Source of the DNA: Chrysoperla carnea
Taxonomy: Eukaryota > Arthropoda > Insecta > Neuroptera > Chrysopidae
Direction: 5' to 3'
Assembly: GCF_905475395.1 (NCBI RefSeq)
Contig: NC_058341.1
Coordinates: 63,185,501 to 63,249,500 of the forward strand
Length of the DNA stretch: 64,000 bases
Positions 59,583 to 64,000 of this stretch are shown here, piece after piece. The position numbers were made by a program, and so were the translations under genes. The notes under the pieces were generated by a model, which saw only the letters and a program-made list of their open reading frames with translations, did no database searches and was not told the DNA's origin. Each line of letters begins with the position of its first letter. Position 1 is the first letter of the stretch.

Positions 59583-60353
59583 TACGTACGTCGTGGTCAT
59601 TTTTTTCGTCATCGAGGTGTCGATCGAAGAGTATTGACGGTAATATAATTCGAAAAGAATTTCATAATATTCGTTCGAGTCATTTCGAGTTGGTCGAGTT
59701 ATTTATTTTTTTACTATTTATTATGCTTTGAAGTTATTCGTGTGTACTTCAAGGGTTGCAACAGACCCTACCAACGGCTTGTTTTTCTGCGGGTATGATA
59801 CTTTTAATTCTACAGGTAAAAAGCTTAAACTTTCTTTGATATCACCTAGTTTGATTGTAGTAACCGATTTATGGTTAAAAATAAATATATTTTTGATACA
59901 GACCTTCTCTATAATCGGACATATTTAATTCTGGTCGCATTGTAAAGTCATCATTTTCATTAATGCTGCTCGCAGTCGATGAAAATACCATATTTGTTAT
60001 TGATGCATTAATTTTTTCTGCTAATGTAGGAACTTTTGGTGTTGTAATATTCATTGATGTTTCATTTAGCTGTACACTAGGCAAAGACGTCGATTCTGTT
60101 GGGAAAACTATAGGTTTCATGGGTGATGAGGGAGATGAAGGAATAGAAGTGGAGGTGGATAAAGCAATACTTGGAGAGATTTTCACTGGTTCAGTTGTAG
60201 TGAAAATTGGTGTTGTTGATGATGTTGTTGTTGTTGTAGTTGAACTTTCTGTTGTATGTATTGGTAATTTTGGTGGACTTTCACTACTGGGACTTACACT
60301 CGGTAACAAGACCCAACCATCAGGTGGTGTAATAGGTGTCCATTCATCAGGCT
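37216..60353 (-). CDS. Stubble-like trypsin-type serine protease, 3' part, six exons in the window
   Basis: Exons: 59904..60353, 44215..44392, 42460..42612, 41256..41371, 38825..38980, 37216..37379; all phases agree. The first encodes a Ser/Thr/Pro-rich, probably O-glycosylated linker. The rest encode a full S1A domain: [10 protein letters not shown] then RIVGG (activation cut), TAAHC (His), EYDLALL (Asp), GDSGGP (Ser). Asp six residues before the Ser (SDSCEGDSGG) and the Gly pair in [13 protein letters not shown] predict cleavage after Lys/Arg. The end is [13 protein letters not shown]. The long linker and this domain fit the insect Stubble/filzig-type group of modular proteases acting on cuticle or matrix; I cannot fix the orthologue. 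The N-terminal part (membrane anchor or clip domain) is not seen and may lie beyond 64000. Joining the linker exon to the catalytic exons across 15.5 kb is inferred from strand, phase and the usual architecture. Confidence 0.85.
38825..38980 (-). CDS. Serine protease exon (before the Ser exon)
   Basis: Starts [18 protein letters not shown] after a TTTTACAG acceptor and ends GGSDSCEG at a GTAACT donor, splitting the Gly codon. Holds the pocket Asp. Confidence 0.94.
39157..39728 (+). repeat. HINE-like repeat, full copy
   Basis: In a protease intron. From TTATACCATGTATATGTATA to TTTTCACTTCTTTTG with GTCCGTCCGTTCGTCTGT at 39303-39320. All blocks present. Confidence 0.8.
40003..40331 (+). repeat. 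Near-identical tandem duplication, 165-bp unit
   Basis: AACATTGGTCTTATGGGAAA starts at 40003 and again at 40168. The two units, up to GGATGTATGGGC, differ visibly only by one A in an A run. A very recent event in a protease intron. Confidence 0.9.
40649..40938 (-). repeat. HINE-like repeat, 5' half, minus orientation
   Basis: From GATCAAAGACCCAATTGACT through a long GACAGACGGACA block (40768-40809) to GTATACCTTGGTATATTTCA and ATGGTATAA. The 3' palindrome half is missing. Confidence 0.78.
41256..41371 (-). CDS. Serine protease exon
   Basis: Acceptor ATTTTCAG, then [20 protein letters not shown] … [14 protein letters not shown], donor GTAAAT. The antisense open frame at 41159..41368 is a shadow. 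Confidence 0.94.
41787..42025. mobile_element. Small non-autonomous hAT-like element
   Basis: Ends CAGGGCCGAAACTA and TAGTTTCGGCCCTG are perfect 14-bp inverted repeats, of hAT style (CAG…CTG). TAGGAGT lies left of the element and again three bases beyond its right end, a possible imprecise target duplication. No coding capacity. A related right end is at 61590-61602. Confidence 0.65.
42460..42612 (-). CDS. Serine protease exon (catalytic Asp)
   Basis: Starts [18 protein letters not shown] and ends [11 protein letters not shown] at a GTAAGT donor. The EYDLALL motif holds the catalytic Asp. Confidence 0.95.
43569..43805. mobile_element. pogo/Tigger-like non-autonomous element, truncated
   Basis: CAGTAGAACCTCGATAAGTT after a TA is the typical pogo/Tigger terminal start. 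AAGTTATAGAGGTT recurs at the other side (43766, 43788) inverted to the first. A 39-bp unit on TTAATATAGAGGTATGTACA is duplicated at 43661 and 43700. Confidence 0.6.
43900..44095. repeat. Imperfect palindrome next to the His exon
   Basis: TGTTACATACTGCTGGCAGA and CCCCCCTCTTCCTCC pair with GGGGGAGGGGAAG and TCTGCTAGCATTACGTAACA on the other side, arms about 80 bp. Confidence 0.6.
44215..44392 (-). CDS. Serine protease exon (activation site, catalytic His)
   Basis: From the proposed acceptor ATCAGCAG the frame reads [20 protein letters not shown] … [10 protein letters not shown] to a GTAAAA donor. Contains the light-chain Cys, the R-IVGG cut site and the His. The frame stays open upstream to an ATG at 44450, giving a possible alternative start. 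Confidence 0.92.
44742..45000 (-). mobile_element. tRNA-derived SINE, copy 1
   Basis: On the minus strand CTCAGTTGGTTAAAGC (44988-44973) is a box A and GCGGGTTCGTACCTC (44936-44922) a box B, spaced as in a tRNA. The body then matches copy 2 at 60745 (GGTGTATTCAACC, GATAAAACACATAATGGTAT, CACAATG). No intact tRNA fold is claimed. Confidence 0.72.
45015..45240 (+). repeat. HINE-like internal fragment
   Basis: CACGATAACTTAAAAATAAA, TAGGATCCATCTTATAAACC and AACACCATTGTTTACCCGT blocks in the family order. Both ends lost. Confidence 0.6.
45406..45540 (+). pseudogene. Non-LTR reverse transcriptase fragment
   Basis: The frame reads [20 protein letters not shown], then [18 protein letters not shown]. 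This is the pattern 'xIxxxxxxIExVxxFxYLGxxI' seen late in RTE/CR1-like reverse transcriptases. Short, flanks unrelated. Confidence 0.5.
45820..46320 (-). repeat. HINE-like repeat, long variant, minus orientation
   Basis: Long-variant segment (TATCTTTTATAGTTTTGGCG) at about 45955, then TTTTTGAGTTATCATGTTGA, AGGCGGCCAGACGGGCTGAC and TAGGTGATTTTATGAGCACC. Ends weakly defined. Confidence 0.7.
46503..46872 (+). repeat. Tandem duplication, 185-bp unit, two copies
   Basis: AAATTTTACACAATTTTTTA starts at 46503 and 46688; both units end ATGAGATCTGAGACA. Few differences (TTTTATCC/TTTCATCC, GGAGCATG/GGAACATG). More GC than its surroundings. No coding pattern seen. Confidence 0.9.
46985..47690. repeat. 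Fold-back-like element
   Basis: CATTGAGCATGAATTACTTT and GGAAAATTTTTGCAGGATC near 47010 are inverted at 47616-47665 (GATCCTGCAAAAATTTTCCA … CATGCTCAATGAAGG). A direct relative of the left arm is at 45592-45650. Confidence 0.6.
47815..48260 (-). repeat. HINE-like long-variant fragment, minus orientation
   Basis: Inverted match to the segment at 655-960, then AACAATGATGTTTACGAGAA and TGTTCTATCTCTAACGGTTT, followed by GGTTTAACATAAGCATAACT, the inverse of the words at about 680. Confidence 0.6.
49127..49400 (+). repeat. Tandem repeat, about 161-bp period
   Basis: GGTTATGATTTCCGTGGTAT (49127) and AGTTATGATTGCTGTAGTAT (49288) start two similar units sharing TTTATTAAAGCTGAAA and TTGTTATACAGATTGTATAT. 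Confidence 0.75.
50190..50603 (-). pseudogene. hAT/ZMYM-type transposase fragment
   Basis: A 137-codon open frame that reads [18 protein letters not shown], then [17 protein letters not shown], then [14 protein letters not shown] and [10 protein letters not shown]. The pattern 'N(I/V)F(Y/F)(R/K)V(L/I)(D/E)xxIxxLxxRF' is typical of the middle of hAT/ZMYM1-like transposases. The catalytic parts on either side are missing, and the HINE-like insert starts about 170 bp upstream (minus sense). Start shown is a TTG, so this is a fragment, not a gene. Confidence 0.65.
50771..51358 (-). repeat. HINE-like repeat, full copy nested in hAT
   Basis: AACAAGTGAAAACAAACAAT … (GGAC)n at 51204-51221 … CTTGGGACGAAACTTAATAT … TATATACATGGTATAA. 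Complete, 588 bp. Confidence 0.85.
52330..52770 (+). pseudogene. Non-LTR retrotransposon reverse transcriptase relic
   Basis: Frames read [16 protein letters not shown], then (after a shift) [35 protein letters not shown], a stop, [19 protein letters not shown]. This is the well-known C-terminal stretch after the RT active site in Jockey-type elements ('LGVxIDxxLxWxxHI … YGIxxWGNSxxAxxI'). At least one frameshift and one stop: dead. Confidence 0.8.
52869..53418. mobile_element. Fold-back MITE bounded by TTAA, copy 1
   Basis: TTAAGACGATATACACATTT at the left; right end is the inverse, …GTGTAGAGAACCGCCTTAA. Arms run about 250 bp each (ATGGCGTGAAATCATTATTT; CGATTTGAAATTTGGATATG and inverses). 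TTAA at both ends suggests a piggyBac-type target. Confidence 0.72.
53502..54205 (-). repeat. HINE-like repeat, first of a tandem pair, minus orientation
   Basis: Has a doubled 3' end (AACAAGTGAAAAGAAACAAT at 53502 and ACAAGTGAAAACAAACAATT at 53569), then CAATCGTTTGTTTTTTTTGA, (GACG)n at 54057-54070 and ACTTGGGACTAAACTTATAA. Confidence 0.78.
54206..54753 (-). repeat. HINE-like repeat, second of the tandem pair
   Basis: Joins the previous copy at ATGTTATAAACATGTATATA, missing the outer palindrome, then complete to TATGCATGGTATAAAA. (GGAC)n at 54601-54619. Confidence 0.8.
54840..55295. other. Intron, nothing recognised
   Basis: AT-rich with a short (TTA)n run near 55180-55200. No coding or repeat-family match seen. 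Confidence 0.5.
55300..55612 (+). mobile_element. Short retroelement-like repeat
   Basis: Starts CTAGAGTGATACCCACCCGC TTCGCTGAG and ends GCGTGAAAGCGTAACAAACA … TTTCGCATTTATAATAT. The 'ACCCGCTTCGC' head and this tail are typical of insect SINE/RTE-derived repeats; similar pieces at 10139, 61738 and 63890. Confidence 0.5.
56020..56491. mobile_element. Fold-back MITE, copy 2 of the 52869 family, left end truncated
   Basis: TTTTACTCTATCGATTTGAA … and inverse at 56290; right half matches copy 1 through AATGATTTCACGCTCTTGAA to CCGTCTTAA at 56491. The left terminal 150 bp is missing. Confidence 0.68.
56500..59490. other. Long intron stretch, nothing recognised
   Basis: Very AT-rich, with homopolymer runs. 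Short frames such as 58673..58867 and 59011..59196 show no family pattern. No repeats from the other families seen. Confidence 0.5.
59505..59592 (+). repeat. (TG)n microsatellite followed by (ACGT)n
   Basis: About 37 TG units from 59505 to 59579, then GTACGTACGTACGTCG. Long His-Thr or Cys-Val frames across it are artefacts. It sits about 320 bp downstream (minus sense) of the linker exon donor. Confidence 0.95.
59904..60353 (-). CDS. Ser/Thr/Pro-rich linker exon, probably of the same protease
   Basis: Acceptor TTTTTTTCCAG at 60354, frame [19 protein letters not shown] … [17 protein letters not shown] … [17 protein letters not shown], ending with one extra G at a GTCTGT donor. That G plus TA of the next exon makes Val, as expected before CGRRM. 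Low-complexity Ser/Thr/Pro marks a mucin-like stalk. The donor is not a consensus one. Confidence 0.72.
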
Positions 60354-60744
60354 CTGGAAAAAAATTAAAAAGGTTTAGATTTATTATTCATGTTTTGTTT
60401 ACTTGATCTTACAATTGTTTTTAAACGTCAAAGCCTTTAGGTTATAGTTAAACTATAAAGACATATATCTTATATTCCGGGTTCTGTGTAATTTTTTCGT
60501 TTCTTTCTAGTTATTCAATTCAATTAGCTATTAGCAATATTATGGTTTTCCAAATAGCGCCTATCTTTCTCTCATGTTTCTTCAATAACATTTTAATTTT
60601 AAGGGTTTGTAACGATGGTCCCCTACTTTTGTAGTATTTATATGTTTAGAAAACCATTCACCGATTTTTATCCAATTATTTTGTTCCGAAGGGAACTGGA
60701 ACCTCTTGAATGTTTAAGAAACAAATAAAGTACATCCCCACCAT

Positions 60745-60996
60745 TTATTGGGACCTTAGAGCCCATTGTGATACCATATATGTGTTTTATCACCTTTTCC
60801 GCTGATAATTTCATATATCAGCTCCTAATTATTTAAAGAGGCTGAGTACACCTCTTTCATGCATATATACTATGCACTGCACCAACCCATCACAACTATT
60901 AATTAAATTAATTTTTATTGTGATATCGGAAATCGATTCCGCTACCCTAGTCATTCAGCGGACGGAATGTGTTACGCTAGAACTAACTGAGCTTCT
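60745..60996 (-). mobile_element. tRNA-derived SINE, copy 2
   Basis: Box A AGCTCAGTTAGTT (60993-60981) and a decayed box B GCGGAATCGATT (60942-60931), then the same body as copy 1 (GGTGTACTCAGCC, GATAAAACACATATATGGTA, CACAATGGGC). Confidence 0.68.
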
Positions 60997-60999
60997 AGG

Positions 61000-61735
61000 A
61001 CTGACTTGATTCTAAGTGGTTAGAAGCCTCGCAAATCCACTGACTATTGTATACATTCCTACACTCTAAATTCTGTCGAAATGTGATGCGCCTAAGCAAG
61101 GCTTGCAGGAACCGTTATAATATACTCAAAAATCAAAAGAAACTCATATTGTAGAATATAATAAATTTGAAAAGAGTCTTTCAAATTTTAGTCGTTACTG
61201 ATGTTTTTCGATATCCGCTCAGTCATTTCTTGGATACTTTTGGCATGAGCAGCTTCGTCGATTTGTCTCTTTTTTCTCGCCTTTTTTGGGTGCCATTTGG
61301 AAAATTTTTTTTCATTTTCAAACTGTCGGTTTGATTACACTTATGCATTTAAAATCTTTAAGACTAGGTTTGTACATCAGTTCACAATCACTTATTAACA
61401 ACTTACTAATGTGCTTAGATTTAGATATATATTTGACGTAGGTATATCAATTGAAGTAATTGATATAGCGACAGAAAATAATTACTTGCGTCAAAATAAA
61501 AAATTATTATAATTATTTTGAAAAAATGATTAAAAAATATTTTGAAAAGAGGCCACCGCGTCGTTGCCCCGAAGCACTGCCCAGGTTTCCCTATTATAGT
61601 TTCGGCTCTGATCTTACCCAGCAAACAGCATAGACATTTTACGCCATTTTAGTTTCTAATAATAACTGATAAATTTCAAATTTAGTGTTTCCTAGTTAAA
61701 TTTTATATTCTTATGTTCTACTTCTTTGATTATAG
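61000..61735. other. Upstream of the linker exon, no exon recognised
   Basis: Holds a hAT-like right end (TATAGTTTCGGCTCTG near 61588-61603, after GCCCCGAAGCACTGCCC). No further protease exon could be seen on the minus strand. Confidence 0.45.
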
Positions 61736-61737
61736 TA

Positions 61738-62215
61738 AACTAGCTGTGAACTACCAGCTTCGCTTGGAAACTTCAATTTTAGATACAAAGATTATTGTGT
61801 TATAACCTTCACTTCCTATGCCGTCACTTATCGTCCTTTTTACCCGACTGAGCAACGCAAAGGAGTGGTAAAATGTTTATCAGCTATACATGTGTGTTCT
61901 TATATAGCTCAGTAGAGACCAAACGCGTGGGTCGATTTTGATGATTCAGACGTCAATCGATTTGTCTTAAACTTGTGTGTGCTACTGAGGATATGAAATA
62001 AAAATTCAATATGGCGACCACCAAATGTGATAAAGTGAAAAGGCTATATATGTGTTCCTATGTGGCGCACTAGAGATCAAACGCGTGGGCCACTTTTAAT
62101 GATTCCGATGTAAAATTATCAATGTTTCTCTACTAAATTATGCATGCGTTGCGTAGTTTTAAAGATCTAAGCATACATAGCGACAGACGACTTTGTTTTA
62201 TACTATGTATTGATA
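61738..62215 (+). mobile_element. RTE-like retroelement 3' remnant
   Basis: Starts AACTAGCTGTGAACTACCAG CTTCGC and ends ATAGCGACAGACGACTTTGT TTTATACTATGTA, features of RTE-type 3' regions in many insects. The paired words AAACGCGTGGG occur at 61921 and 62080. No open frame. Confidence 0.5.
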
Positions 62216-62668
62216 TTTCCATTTTTGTGTCTACATCCCTTAAAGCTCTTTTTACTACGATCCAATTCGGTATCGATCCTACAAATACAGTCACATTTTA
62301 GCCATTTTTGAATGGTATTACAACATTGTAGTCATCATAAAACGTAAAAATATCATACAATTTTTGTATTCGCCTTTCGGGGTGAATATAATAACATTCT
62401 ACCAGAAAGTTAATAAAATAAATACATTTCAGTTTGCTTGTAATATGTCTGTGTAGTAAGAGATGATCATTTACTTGTAAAAACCATGGTTGCGCTTGCA
62501 TTTATCATTTATATATAAAAAAAAAGTTTCGTCTTCTGCTTCATATAATAATAAAAACAAAAACTCATGAGTAGCAGAGATTCGTCACTCAAGTCATATT
62601 TTCCCCCTCATTTAAAAATTCTTTTTGTTAGATACTTTGCTTTGAAACAACAACTTGATAATTATTCC

Positions 62669-62694
62669 ATATATATATATATATATATATATAT
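62669..62694. repeat. (TA)n microsatellite at a HINE-like start
   Basis: Thirteen TA units directly before the TATCAAGTATATCAAGGTAT start of the next repeat. Confidence 0.85.
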
Positions 62695-63237
62695 CAAGTA
62701 TATCAAGGTATACTAAGTTTAGTCACAGGAACGCTTCAAAATATTGATACTACGAGCAAAATTTTGATAAAGGTGTTTATAAAATCCATTTCTGGTTGCC
62801 CGTTTGAAAGTCTGCCCGTTCGTCCGTCTGTCCGTAAACAGATAACTCAAAAACGAAAAAAGAAATAAAAAGTAAATTAGCAACATTAGCAAATTGGATC
62901 TTGGATAAATCTTGTTAGAAATAGAATAAAATTTTAAATGTAAAAAATATTCCTTATAAAAAAATAAAAAACTCTTGTTTGAAATATTTTTTCGTGACCG
63001 TAAGTGTTTACCCGTGAGGGGGGAAATAAGCGCAAATTATATAGTATGTATTATATGGGAATATCAGTTATGTGTATGTGACATGTATGTATATGTTGCT
63101 CTCTAAGAGTGGCTGTCTTAGATGACGCTATCTTTTTTTACATACATGAAGTAAAAAATCAAACGAATGCGTAATAAACATTGTCTATACATGGTATTTT
63201 AACAATTGACTCAGTCAATTGTTTGTTTTCACCTGTT
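62690..63237 (+). repeat. HINE-like repeat
   Basis: GGTATACTAAGTTTAGTCAC … GTTCGTCCGTCTGTCCGT … TTGACTCAGTCAATTGTTTG TTTTCACC. Nearly complete; the start is replaced by the TA run. Confidence 0.8.
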
Positions 63238-63889
63238 TTTTAATGAATTTTTGAATTTAAAAACGAGTACATTAGGGGTGGATACTAGACTCCTTATAAA
63301 GGCATATCCTTGGCACTAACTCAACTTACATACCAATTTTCAACCTTTCTATTGAGTGCGTGGGGGGGGGGGGGCTGTGGAAGCATACAAAGCTTTAAAT
63401 AAGTACTACTTAGGTAGTACCTAATAGGTACTAATAGGTACTTAGCCGTAGATGGATTGCAGAATCACTTATTTAAAAAACAATTTCATTATGCATAACA
63501 GCTAGATTGCCATTGCGTTGCATTTAACAAATTTGCTACCCAAGTTTAGACGTACCTATTGCAGAATGGCTTATTTGCAATCACAATAAGTGTTTATTGC
63601 TGGGCGACCATGAGGAAATAAAAAACTGGTAAATAATTACTACTAGTAAATGATTACAAAACATTGAAGCTGAAGTGAAAACATCAGCTTATGGCAACAC
63701 AAAACAGCATTTTTATGCTACAAAACCCTAAATAAAATACTAATCGCAAATGAAAATATATTCTCAGTCTTAAATATCTTTTGAAAATAATTTGTCGGTC
63801 CTAAATATTTGTTTATATAGAAATTTAGAAGTATTATATTTTATTAATACTATGCTTAAATTTTAATTTCTATCTCTATCCCTATTTAT

Positions 63890-63970
63890 TTTAAATGTGA
63901 AAGTAGGGTTGTTTGTTTGTCTGTGTGTTTGTTATGCTTTCCCGCAAAAACTAACCGTATAGAATTTAAT
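63890..63970 (-). repeat. Retroelement-like tail, minus orientation
   Basis: Inverse of the 10139/55540 tail: AATGTGAAAGTAGGG, TTGTTTGTTTGTC, GTTATGCTTTCCCGC. Confidence 0.45.
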
Positions 63971-64000
63971 GATACTCTACAACAATATAGCTCATATATC

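Noticed and set aside
59319..59731. Open frames of His-Thr or Cys-Val repeats
   Set aside because: They are the (TG)n microsatellite read in different frames and strands.
59904..60353. Independent mucin gene
   Set aside because: Acceptor and donor borders, phase and the DYRE end fit the protease better than a stand-alone gene; kept as part of it with reduced confidence.
1..64000. CRISPR array, operon or bacterial-type system
   Set aside because: The repeats are dispersed or simple tandem units without regular spacers; the genes are intron-containing animal genes.

Overview
The window is nuclear DNA of an insect (or close arthropod relative), not a prokaryote. It is strongly AT-rich, with short coding exons split by GT-AG introns of 60 bp to about 15 kb, and dense with decayed transposable elements. 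The three genes match insect/animal families throughout. I cannot name the order or species.

Three protein genes can be read. (1) Minus strand, 6860 to 1292: a complete four-exon mitochondrial 3-hydroxyacyl-CoA dehydrogenase (HADH, 309 aa) with an N-terminal targeting peptide. (2) Plus strand, 12289 to 31673: a complete nine-exon SCPx, i.e. a peroxisomal 3-oxoacyl-CoA thiolase fused to a sterol carrier protein-2 domain (541 aa), ending in the PTS1 tripeptide SKL. The two genes are divergent, 5.4 kb apart. One does the third step of mitochondrial beta-oxidation, the other the last thiolytic step of peroxisomal branched-chain/sterol side-chain oxidation. (3) Minus strand, from beyond the right half to 37216: the 3' part of a Stubble-like trypsin-type serine protease. 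Five exons (44392 to 37216) encode the whole catalytic domain. A sixth, 15.5 kb upstream (60353..59904), encodes a Ser/Thr/Pro-rich linker in matching splice phase. Its 5' end is not identified in the window.

The rest is repeats. The commonest is a roughly 550-600 bp dispersed family with at least 18 recognisable copies or pieces. Its architecture resembles Helentron-derived DINE-1/HINE elements: subterminal inverted repeats, a (GTCY)n block, and a 3' imperfect palindrome. Copies occur in tandem at 7188-8870 and 53502-54753, and one sits inside an hAT transposon (49904..51479). Other identifiable relics are mariner and hAT transposase pieces in SCPx intron 8, a DUF4817-type fragment, non-LTR reverse transcriptase and RNase H pieces, two tRNA-derived SINEs, small hAT and pogo-like non-autonomous elements, and several large fold-back elements. 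Young tandem duplications lie at 40003-40331 and 46503-46872.

I found no CRISPR, operon, rRNA, true tRNA gene or new multi-gene system. The most unusual items are the HINE-like family, the nested hAT, the long inverted repeats as possible hairpin-RNA sources, and a possible alternative start of the protease.
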